In this document: in pieces, positions 1-7,546 of the stretch | Layout of the letters: each line of letters begins with the position of its first letter | Position numbering within the stretch: position 1 is the first letter of the stretch | DNA from: G963704535 sp963704535 | GTDB taxonomy: Bacteria > Chloroflexota > Chloroflexia > Chloroflexales > Roseiflexaceae | Length of the DNA: 64,000 nucleotides | Direction of reading: 5' to 3' | Assembly: GCA_963704535.1 (NCBI GenBank) | Contig: OY969916.1 | Span: 8,308,001 to 8,372,000 of the forward strand | The notes under the pieces: generated by a model | The model's input: only the letters and a program-made list of their open reading frames with translations | What the model was told of the DNA's origin: nothing | The model's database searches: none | Position numbers and translations under genes: made by a program

Positions 1-1043
<1,043 letters not shown>

Positions 1044-1044
1044 C

Positions 1045-1097
1045 GCATGTTGCGTGTTGCGTGTTGCGTCGCGAACAGACGTAACACGCAACATGCA
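1045..1097. repeat. Heptamer-repeat hairpin 1 (unit TTGCGTG)
   Basis: The left arm is a tandem run of GTTGCGT units (1047-1068). The right arm carries the reverse complement, ACACGCAACATGC (1084-1096). It lies directly after the aminotransferase stop. It belongs to the same structural family as the other heptamer hairpins in this window, although the unit differs. Confidence 0.8.
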
Positions 1098-1124
1098 CGA
1101 CGTAAGACATACCACGGTGATATC

Positions 1125-1433
1125 GTGGCTGAAGTCATGCTCATCTTCTCGTGGAACTTACAGGACGGCAAAGAGCGCGAGTTCATCGAGTTCTATGTCA
1201 GCGAGTTCGGGCCGAGCATCCAGCGGCTCGGTCTACAGATCAAGGAGAACTGGTACACCCAGGCCGGCGCGGGGCCGCAGGTTGTGCTCAGCGGCCTGAT
1301 GGGCAGCGCCGACGCAGCCCAAGCGCTGATCGTAGGCCCTGATTTTGCGCGTCTCCGCGATCGGCTGTTTGAGTATATCGAGGATTTTCGCTGGCGCGTA
1401 GCCAGGCCGAATAGCAGCGGTCTTCAGCTATAG
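1125..1433 (+). CDS. Small protein of unknown function
   Basis: A 102-residue protein starting at GTG 1125, or at ATG 1137, which is four codons later. Translation further upstream only covers the hairpin repeat and is rejected. The sequence is soluble, begins with a beta-strand-like LIFSWNL and is rich in acidic and aromatic residues. It resembles small dimeric alpha/beta-barrel proteins in size, but no family was recognised. No clear Shine-Dalgarno site is visible. The stop overlaps the stop of the convergent nucleotidyltransferase gene by six bases. Confidence 0.5.
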   Translation: MAEVMLIFSWNLQDGKEREFIEFYVSEFGPSIQRLGLQIKENWYTQAGAGPQVVLSGLMGSADAAQALIVGPDFARLRDRLFEYIEDFRWRVARPNSSGLQL

Positions 1434-2546
1434 CCGGCTCTTACCCCTGGCCGACCACCGCGAGCGGCGGTAGTTGTGGATGTGCTTCCAGCCGGTTCGG
1501 ACGATGCTGTGGCCGAGTGCTTGCACGATCTGACCCAGGCCATCCTGCTCCAGCAGCCGCAGCTTCAGCGAGGGCTGCTGAGACACATCCCCAGGCGCCA
1601 CCGGCCGAAATAAAGCAGTCACCCCACAGGTATGTTCCAGCAGCCGGCGCTTGAGCCGGCTAACCCCCAGCCGCGCAAGCACATCGCCGGGGAGCGGCGC
1701 GCCGAGCAGCTCCTGCGGCAGCGCCAGTGCGAAGAACAGCGCCGTGCGCGCCCCGCCGACGCGCGCTTGCCGCAGAACATACTCCCAGTCCAGCGCGGCG
1801 CCGTGCCGGCGTAGCAGCTCGGCGACATCGCATACGAAGCGCAGGCGCAGCGCCGAGCGCGAGCGGTGGATCGCCAGATGCAGCAGTGTGTCCTCTGGAG
1901 AAAGCACCCGGACTTGCGCGCCGTGGAGCCCGGCGGTCACGGCACGCTTCCACAGCGTATCAGTGGCAAGGTGGTAGGCGCGCTCGGCCCACAGCGCCCA
2001 GTGCAACTCCAGGCAAACCTCCCCGCTATCGGTCGCTAGGAAGTACTGTAGGTCGTGGTAGAGGTGGTGCAGCTCGGCGAACAGCGGCTCGGCCCGGTGG
2101 CCAAAGCCAAGCTGGTAGAGCGCCGCGCGTGCTGCCGGGAGATCGCTCGGATGCACGAGGATATCCAGATCCGAGGCGGGCCGCAGCGCCAGGCTCCCAT
2201 ACAGGGTCTCCGCCAGCACAATCCCCTTGACCGGCATCACCTCGACGCCCGCCGCCGTAAAAGCGGCGGTGACGCGCATAAGCTCGTCAGCAAGGGCTGT
2301 GTTGCGCATCATGGTCGCGAGGGAGCGCCGCCGGGCGCGCGCCATCCACTCGCCGGGGATCGGCGCCTGGCTTTGGAGCCGCTGGAGGTTGACGCTGATG
2401 AGCGGCAGCACCTCGTGGAGATGGCCCTGCTCCCAGAGCTGCTCCCAATCCAGCGGGCCGCGCAGCAGTTCCAGCAGCCGCCCCTCGGCGCCGGCATCGA
2501 GGTGGGTGCGGGCGGCTAGGCAGAGAATATGCTGTTCAATGTTCAT
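1428..2546 (-). CDS. Nucleotidyltransferase-fold protein (NTP_transf_5 type), RiPP cluster
   Basis: A 372-residue protein of the uncharacterised nucleotidyltransferase family often found in lasso-peptide and other RiPP loci. The family signature is visible: a VKG lysine near residue 107, then LYGSLALRPASDLDILV, with the metal-binding DLD pair near residues 126-128. By family it would transfer a nucleotide or phosphate-containing group to a peptide or small molecule. The start at 2546 (MNIEQ) is chosen because the longer reading frame only adds residues encoded by a heptamer repeat. It is the last gene of the minus-strand cluster 1428-6500, after the exporter. A tailoring role on the peptide product is inferred. 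Confidence 0.8.
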   Translation of the reverse strand: MNIEQHILCLAARTHLDAGAEGRLLELLRGPLDWEQLWEQGHLHEVLPLISVNLQRLQSQAPIPGEWMARARRRSLATMMRNTALADELMRVTAAFTAAGVEVMPVKGIVLAETLYGSLALRPASDLDILVHPSDLPAARAALYQLGFGHRAEPLFAELHHLYHDLQYFLATDSGEVCLELHWALWAERAYHLATDTLWKRAVTAGLHGAQVRVLSPEDTLLHLAIHRSRSALRLRFVCDVAELLRRHGAALDWEYVLRQARVGGARTALFFALALPQELLGAPLPGDVLARLGVSRLKRRLLEHTCGVTALFRPVAPGDVSQQPSLKLRLLEQDGLGQIVQALGHSIVRTGWKHIHNYRRSRWSARGKSRL

Positions 2547-2553
2547 ATCTGAC

Positions 2554-2606
2554 TGGAGATTGGAGATTGGAGATTGGAGATTTGTCATCTCCAATCTCCA
2601 ATCTCA
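2554..2606. repeat. Heptamer-repeat hairpin 2 (unit GGAGATT)
   Basis: Four tandem GGAGATT units (2555-2582) face ATCTCCAATCTCCAATCTCA (2587-2606) across a 4-base loop. The right arm contributes the TGA stop of the ABC permease (2604-2606), so the element abuts or has replaced the original 3' end of that gene. Confidence 0.9.
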
Positions 2607-3416
2607 ATAATGTCCGAGGCTACCGTCGGTTCGCGCGATGCGGATCGCCAGCCGGCACGCCAGCAAGCCCAGCGGCAGCAGCACGGCGGTCATGACGATC
2701 AGTGTCAGCAGCTCGCCCCAGAGCTGATCGAGCCCTTCGCCAACCAGGAGCGAGCGCCGCAGCAGCTCCAGCGAGTGCGTCAGCGGCAGCGCCTGCCCGG
2801 CCAGGCGTAGCCAGCCCGGCAGCACGTCCACTGGGTAGTACACGCCGCCGAGCACCAGCGAGCTTACGCGGATGGCCCAGCCGAGCGGGTCGCCCCGCTT
2901 GATTAAAATCGCCAGGCTCGCGACGAACAGGCCGAGTGTGTAGAAGCTGGCGATCGACACGCCGATCGCCAGCAGCGCCAGCGGAATATTGGCGTGGCCC
3001 AGGTCCATGCCCAGCGCCATGCCAGCAGCCAGGTAGATCAGCACCCGCACGGTCGCGAAGGCGTAGCTCCACAGCGACGAGGACAGCAGCATCACCGGCA
3101 CACGCGTCGGGCTCAACAGCATCAGCTCAAGCGTGCCGGTCATCTGGCCATCGCGAATGCTGGCGGCCGCTGAACCGATCCCCAGGCCCATGTACTCGCT
3201 GAAGGCAACGCCGATGATCACAAAGGCGAAGTAGTTGCCGCGATACGCCTCCAGGTACGGCGCTGTCACGCCGCTGAATGCGCGGGCGATAAAGTAGTAG
3301 ATCGCCACGTTGAGGACCGCGCTCACCACCCGCAGCACGAAGTTGAATTTGTAGCTGACCTCGATGCGTGCGTCGCGCACAAAGAACATCCACGGCACGC
3401 GCAGGTTGGCTAGCAT
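2604..3416 (-). CDS. ABC-2 type exporter permease, RiPP cluster
   Basis: A 270-residue integral membrane protein with about six hydrophobic segments, including IYYFIARAFSG and LLPLGLLACRL. It has an N-terminal cytoplasmic segment and the shape of ABC-2 export permeases (DrrB type). It would form the membrane channel for the ATPase encoded just upstream. Its ATG overlaps the ATPase stop (ATGCTAG, 3410-3416), so the two are translationally coupled. Its place directly after the precursor peptide gene suggests export of the mature peptide. The stop codon lies in heptamer-repeat hairpin 2. Confidence 0.88.
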   Translation of the reverse strand: MLANLRVPWMFFVRDARIEVSYKFNFVLRVVSAVLNVAIYYFIARAFSGVTAPYLEAYRGNYFAFVIIGVAFSEYMGLGIGSAAASIRDGQMTGTLELMLLSPTRVPVMLLSSSLWSYAFATVRVLIYLAAGMALGMDLGHANIPLALLAIGVSIASFYTLGLFVASLAILIKRGDPLGWAIRVSSLVLGGVYYPVDVLPGWLRLAGQALPLTHSLELLRRSLLVGEGLDQLWGELLTLIVMTAVLLPLGLLACRLAIRIARTDGSLGHY

Positions 3417-4435
3417 CGCGTCACCTCCGCCGGCGCAGGCTGGCCGCTCAAAGCCTGGACGTAGATCTCCTCAAGCGATACCTGGCGCGTCGTGCAGCCG
3501 TAGATGTCCGCCTCGCTCTCGACCACCTCGCGCAGCACCGCGGCGAGCGTCGGCCCTTCCTCGCCCAATGTCAGCAGCAGCCGGTGCAGCCCTTCTTCGC
3601 GCGTTACGTCGACACCCAGCACCCCCGGCAGCCGCCGCAGGATCTCCGGCAGGTCGGGCGGCATGTGGCGCAGACGCAGCTCGCCGGCCACCCCGTAGTG
3701 CAGCGCCTGCCGGAGCTGGGCGATCGTGCCCTCGGCGACGACGCGCCCGGCCTGGATCAGCGCCAGCCGATCGCACAGCTCTTCGGCCTCGGCCATCGAG
3801 TGCGTCGCCAGGATCACGGTGCAGCCGCGCTCGCGAATGACGTAGTCGAGGATGAACTGGCGCGTCGCCTGCGCCGAGATCGGGTCGAGCGAGCGGGTCG
3901 GCTCGTCCATGAACAGAATCTGCGGTTCGTGCAGCATGCCGCGGGCGATCGAGAGCTTCTGGCGCATGCCGGAAGAGTAGGTCCGAAAGGGCCGGTCGGC
4001 ATGCTCGGCCAGCCCAACCTGGCGCAGCAACTCGGCGATCCGGCCGCCGGCGACAGCCGCCGGCACATGATAGAGCGCCGCGAAGAACTCAAGGTTCTGG
4101 CGGCCAGTCAGCCGCCAGTAAAACGAACGCTCCTCGCTGCTGACCAGGCCGATCAGCGCGCGTACACGCCGGGCATCCCGTACGACGTCGTACCCGCCGA
4201 CGAGGGCGCTGCCGGAAGAGGGCAGTAAGGCGGTACACAGCATTTTGATCAGCGTCGTCTTCCCGGCGCCGTTCTGACCGAGGATGCCGAACAACTCCCC
4301 CTGCCCGATCCGCAGCGAGACGCCGTCCACGGCCACATGATCGGCGCGCCGCCAGGGGTAGAGCAGCAGCTCGCGGTAGGTATCCAGCTTTCGGAACTGT
4401 TTAGTGAGCCCGTGAGTCTCGATTGCCGGCCGCAT
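3410..4435 (-). CDS. ABC exporter ATP-binding protein, RiPP cluster
   Basis: A 341-residue ABC ATPase. Walker A is GQNGAGKTT (about residues 53-61), the signature is YSSGMRQKLS (about residue 155) and Walker B is ILFMDEPTRSLD. The protein is longer than a bare ATPase domain (about 240 residues). The extra C-terminal ~100 residues are typical of DrrA/NatA-type exporters. AGGGA precedes the ATG by six bases. It pairs with the permease at 2604-3416. A hairpin at 4474-4538 separates it from the precursor peptide gene, which could set a lower level of exporter than of precursor. Confidence 0.9.
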   Translation of the reverse strand: MRPAIETHGLTKQFRKLDTYRELLLYPWRRADHVAVDGVSLRIGQGELFGILGQNGAGKTTLIKMLCTALLPSSGSALVGGYDVVRDARRVRALIGLVSSEERSFYWRLTGRQNLEFFAALYHVPAAVAGGRIAELLRQVGLAEHADRPFRTYSSGMRQKLSIARGMLHEPQILFMDEPTRSLDPISAQATRQFILDYVIRERGCTVILATHSMAEAEELCDRLALIQAGRVVAEGTIAQLRQALHYGVAGELRLRHMPPDLPEILRRLPGVLGVDVTREEGLHRLLLTLGEEGPTLAAVLREVVESEADIYGCTTRQVSLEEIYVQALSGQPAPAEVTRC

Positions 4436-4473
4436 CAGGTTCCCTGCAATTGCTCATGCCTTGTCATCAACAG

Positions 4474-4538
4474 AGGGGATGGACCGCAAACTCCGCGGTC
4501 CGTTTTCAGACGGCGGTATCCTGCGGCCCATCCCCTCC
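4474..4538 (-). terminator. Stem-loop between precursor gene and exporter genes
   Basis: GAGGGGATGGACCGCA (4474-4489) pairs with TGCGGCCCATCCCCTC (4523-4538), giving a 16-bp stem with one mismatch. No U-run follows on the minus strand. It could be a partial terminator or an RNA-stabilising 3' structure for the short precursor message. Confidence 0.6.
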
Positions 4539-4562
4539 GCTCCGAGATCGAATAACCGGGGA

Positions 4563-4697
4563 TTACCCAGGCCCCACCGGCGGCGTCGGCTGCGGATTAC
4601 CACCTCCACCATAGGTCTGGCACACGGCGGCTTCCGCAACCAGCTCTTCGACCGTGTAGGTCGCGAGGATTGTTGGGCGCTCGTACTGCTCCATCAT
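4563..4697 (-). CDS. Putative RiPP precursor peptide with lasso-type YxxP leader
   Basis: A 44-residue open reading frame. It starts ATGATG at 4697 after a strong Shine-Dalgarno sequence (AAAGGGGGTGA, eight bases upstream). The leader reads MMEQYERPTIL. YxxPxL near the N-terminus is the contact motif recognised by the PqqD-like B1 protein in lasso-peptide systems. An acidic helix-like stretch VEELVAEAAV follows, then CQTY and a glycine/proline-rich tail GGGGNPQPTPPVGPG. Thr sits two residues before the first glycine, as at lasso cleavage sites, but the tail has no Asp or Glu to close a lasso ring. Neighbours are a PqqD protein, an HprK-like kinase, an S26-type peptidase, an ABC exporter and a nucleotidyltransferase. 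Precursor identity is inferred from motif, RBS and context. Confidence 0.78.
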   Translation of the reverse strand: MMEQYERPTILATYTVEELVAEAAVCQTYGGGGNPQPTPPVGPG

Positions 4698-4739
4698 CAA
4701 TTCACCCCCTTTCAACATGATGTAACCAAAGACATGTAT

Positions 4740-5297
4740 CTATGCCACCCGGCGCAGGAGTGTAAGCCAGGTATGGGTGGCGATCCGCGCTAACGGCGGG
4801 ATGGCGCGCAGCACCACCCGCCGCAGACGGTCTGGAAAAAAGGGCGCGCCGCGCCGCACCACGGTCGCGCCACGACCGCTCCAGAAGGACAGCCGGGCGG
4901 CGACGCGGGCCGGCCATCCAGCGCACCCGGTGTCGACGGCCGGCCCATCCGGGCCGGAGCGCAGCGCTCGGACGACGCCGATCACGTCGTCGGGATGTAG
5001 GAGCGGGTCGCAGGAAAGTTCGGCATCGCCCTTGACCACCAGCAATCCTACATCCTGCCGGCGCCGTCGCGCCACCACGCGGTGCGTCACAAGCACCTCA
5101 CCCTGCGCGAACAGGACGATCTCCCCCAGCCCGATCGGGGCGGCGCCAAACTCGACCAGCATCCAGGTGCCTGGCGTAATCAGCGGTCGCATGCTGGTGC
5201 CGCTGGCCTCAAGCCACACCCTGGCCGCCTGGTGGCGATAAATTTCAAACAGCCCGCGCCGTGCCTGCGGCAGCCAGTGCCGTTCCTGCTCAACCAC
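4740..5297 (-). CDS. S24/S26-type (signal-peptidase-like) protease, RiPP cluster
   Basis: A 185-residue protein starting at GTG 5297 after GGAGG. The start overlaps the HprK-like gene stop by eight bases. It has the SGTSMRPLI block of signal-peptidase/LexA-fold proteases, with the nucleophile serine near residue 35, then a GEIVLF strand, LVTHRVV, and VVKGDAELSCDP with a candidate general-base lysine near residue 89. Unlike membrane signal peptidases it has no N-terminal anchor. C-terminal hydrophobic stretches (RLRRVVLRAIPPLA) may touch the membrane. With no B2-type leader protease nearby, it is the best candidate to cleave the leader of the peptide encoded at 4563-4697. That role is inferred. 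Confidence 0.8.
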   Translation of the reverse strand: MVEQERHWLPQARRGLFEIYRHQAARVWLEASGTSMRPLITPGTWMLVEFGAAPIGLGEIVLFAQGEVLVTHRVVARRRRQDVGLLVVKGDAELSCDPLLHPDDVIGVVRALRSGPDGPAVDTGCAGWPARVAARLSFWSGRGATVVRRGAPFFPDRLRRVVLRAIPPLARIATHTWLTLLRRVA

Positions 5298-6217
5298 GGT
5301 TGGCCTCCAGCCAGGCCATGACTCGCTCCAGTGTCCGATCGAGGGCGCCCGCACGCAGGCGCACGCACGCGACTCCATCCAGCAACTGGCCGACGCGGCT
5401 AAGACTGGCTTCAAAATTGACCGACGCGCCCCAGGTGCTGCGGAGCAGTTCCAGGGCCGCCAGGGCCTCTGGAATCGGGGTCAGCGCCGGCTCGCGCTCC
5501 ACATTCGGCGTGCCCTCCAGCAGAATCACGTAGCCCAGCGGCGCGGCGCTGGCTAGGCAGCCCGGCAGCACGCGTTCGAGGTCCTGTGGCGCCAATGGCC
5601 ATTCATTTCCGCCGCCGAGCTGGCGTTGCGGCAGTTTCCGTAGAAATTGCAGCTCTGGAATCAGATCGATTGTGCCCGGCCGGATATGCAGGCTTCGGCG
5701 ATACGGCATGATCCACGGTCGGTCGGGATCGATCACGGCCAGCTCGTCGGAGAGCAGGTACAGCCCCCGCTGCAACAGCCCCAGCGTCAGCGTCGTCTTG
5801 CCTTGGCCGCTGCGCCCCACCACCAGCAGCGCCCGCTCGCCATGCACGGCCGCGCCGGCGTGGATCGTATAGGCGCCCTGAGCCTGGAGCCGGGCCAGCA
5901 TACCGTGTACCAGCCGGTCGAGCAGGTCGAGCAGCGCATCGTGCTGATCAGGCCAGCGTCGCTCGTACCCGCCCAGAGTCGCCGACGAGATAGGCCGGCG
6001 CCTGATCGAGCCGCCGGAGCCGGAGCACAAGTAAATCGTATGGATGGCCGGGCGGAGGGCTGCGGAAGGCCACATAGCTGGCGTCGACGCACTCCAGGAC
6101 GCCGGGCACATCCAATTCAACCGACACCGGAATGCCCAGGATACAATAATGGCCTGGCGGGGGTGCAGCCAGTGCTGGAGCGGCGCCAATATCGGGGTAA
6201 ATCCTGGTGGTCGGCAT
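5290..6217 (-). CDS. HPr-kinase-like ATPase, RiPP cluster (frameshifted in this sequence)
   Basis: About 308 residues if one extra G in a GGG run near 5980 is removed. The N-terminal part (from ATG 6217) is in one frame and the C-terminal part in another. Walker A is GRSGQGKTT after the HAGAAVHG strand. The LLSDELAVID segment matches the HprK-type P-loop kinases of lasso clusters (the paeninodin K protein phosphorylates its precursor's C-terminal serine). The precursor here has no C-terminal Ser, so the substrate would differ. It begins 19 bases after the PqqD gene and overlaps the peptidase start. The frameshift is probably a sequencing error, because both halves look intact. Confidence 0.8.
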
Positions 6218-6236
6218 CTCGCGGCTCGACGATGAT

Positions 6237-6500
6237 CTAATCAAGGACATGCAACTCTCGGAAACTCGCGATAATCTGGACCACATCGTCATACACAGCC
6301 GAGACGGGCAGGTTATAGAATCCGGCAAAGGCACTGGCGATCTGGTCGAGTGTCGCCTGGCCGTCACAGAGTTCCCAGATCCGCCCGGCCAAATCGTTGA
6401 CGACGTGCGCGCGCCCATTCCGCCGGTCGTAGAGGATCGCCTCTCGACCAAGACGCTGGAGCGTAACACCTGTCCTACAAGTCGGGGTGCGCGGTTCCAT
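6237..6500 (-). CDS. PqqD-family peptide recognition protein (RRE), RiPP cluster
   Basis: An 87-residue protein of PqqD length. The start at 6500 is preceded by GGAG, and the longer frame is rejected. It has the PqqD pattern: an N-terminal beta strand pair (AILYDRRNGRAHVVNDLAGRI), then the helical LCDGQATLDQIASAF and a C-terminal FRELHVL. Stand-alone PqqD/B1 proteins bind the leader of a precursor peptide and present it to modifying enzymes. It is the first gene of the minus-strand cluster, after an extended -10 promoter at 6619-6627. The YxxP leader of the 4563-4697 peptide is its expected partner. Confidence 0.88.
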   Translation of the reverse strand: MEPRTPTCRTGVTLQRLGREAILYDRRNGRAHVVNDLAGRIWELCDGQATLDQIASAFAGFYNLPVSAVYDDVVQIIASFRELHVLD

Positions 6501-6618
6501 TGCTCTTCTCCACACACTGGCACCTGGAGCGCCATTGGGTGGGCCGAGGACCACCTATCGCACCATCGGGATAGACGCCAGCAACGACGAAACTAATTAC
6601 ATTCATCAGGTAGGAGCG

Positions 6619-6627
6619 AGTATAGCA
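6619..6627 (-). promoter_or_regulatory. Extended -10 promoter for the RiPP cluster
   Basis: On the minus strand TGCTATACT gives an extended -10 (TGn plus TATACT) about 120 bases upstream of the PqqD start. No good -35 is seen. It lies back to back with the promoter at 6719-6747. Confidence 0.5.
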
Positions 6628-6718
6628 GAGAAAGCAGCCTATGGAGATTACAATTATTTCATAGACAGGCCAGGGCAGCCGGCGCACTCTCGCGGGCGCG
6701 ACCCGGTTTTGCGTGATG

Positions 6719-6747
6719 TTGACACGGTCCCGGCCATCCCCTAGAAT
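6719..6747 (+). promoter_or_regulatory. Sigma-70-type promoter for hydrolase-GH2-M20 operon
   Basis: TTGACA (6719-6724), a 17-base spacer and TAGAAT (6742-6747) lie about 38 bases before the hydrolase start. The match to the housekeeping consensus is strong. Confidence 0.72.
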
Positions 6748-6784
6748 ACAGCCACTTGGCCGTCAAATATGAATGGTTGATAAC

Positions 6785-7546
6785 ATGCCACTGATTCAGG
6801 TTCGCGATATCCAGCTCTACTACGAGTTTCATGGTGACGGCGAGCCGTTGGTCCTGCTGAACGGCGCGCTTGATACGTTCGACTTCGACTGGGGATCGCA
6901 CCTGCCGGCCTTCACGGAGCACTACCGGGTGCTCGCATACGACCATCGCGGCCACGGCCGGAGCAGCAGCGCTTCGGGGCCATTCGCCGGCTACGGCCAG
7001 CTCGCCGAGGACTTGGCGGCGCTGCTCGACGCTACCGGCATCGAGCGGGCGCACTTCTGCGGCTTCAGCGACGGCGCGATCACCCTGTTCGAGTTTGCAC
7101 CCCGCTGGCCCGAGCGGGTTCGCTCGCTGATCCTGGCTGGCGGCCAGTACACCAATGACGAGCGCACACTCAGCATGCTCCAGAAGATGACGCCTGAGCG
7201 GATCAAGGCTCTCCAGCCAGGCTGGGCGGCCGAACTGGAACAGCTCCACGACACCCATCACGAGCCGGGCTACTGGCAGGAGCTTCTGCGCCAGATGATG
7301 CCGATGTGGCGCGTCCAGCCCGACTTCTCACTTGTGCAGCTTGGGCAGATCGGGGCGCCGGCCCTGCTGGTCGCCGGCGAGCGCGACGGCCTGGGCCACC
7401 TCGACCAGCAGGTTGCCATGCGGCGCGCCATTCCGCGCTCCGAACTCTGCATCGCCCCGGCGGCCGGGCACTTCGTGATCGGCGACCAACCGGACCTATT
7501 TCGTCTCGTAGCCTTCAACTTCTTGCGACGTGTTGATCAGTCATGA
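6785..7546 (+). CDS. Alpha/beta hydrolase
   Basis: A 253-residue alpha/beta-hydrolase-fold protein starting MPLIQVRDIQLYYE, as many family members do. An in-frame ATG at 6773 is possible but neither start has a clear RBS. The nucleophile serine is in the elbow GFSDGA, the acid is likely the Asp in AGERDGLG, and the histidine is in AAGHFVIG. The substrate is unknown; ester or lactone hydrolysis is typical. Its stop overlaps the start of the GH2 gene (ATGA at 7543-7546), so it forms an operon with the glycosidase and the M20 amidohydrolase. Confidence 0.85.
   Translation: MPLIQVRDIQLYYEFHGDGEPLVLLNGALDTFDFDWGSHLPAFTEHYRVLAYDHRGHGRSSSASGPFAGYGQLAEDLAALLDATGIERAHFCGFSDGAITLFEFAPRWPERVRSLILAGGQYTNDERTLSMLQKMTPERIKALQPGWAAELEQLHDTHHEPGYWQELLRQMMPMWRVQPDFSLVQLGQIGAPALLVAGERDGLGHLDQQVAMRRAIPRSELCIAPAAGHFVIGDQPDLFRLVAFNFLRRVDQS

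Noticed and set aside
4563..4697. Calling the small peptide a true lasso peptide
   Set aside because: The leader has the YxxP motif, but the tail has no Asp/Glu at positions 7-9 and no cyclase or B2 gene is nearby.
6475..6687. A 70-codon minus-strand frame overlapping the PqqD start
   Set aside because: It has no RBS, overlaps the predicted promoter and reads through the PqqD start region.
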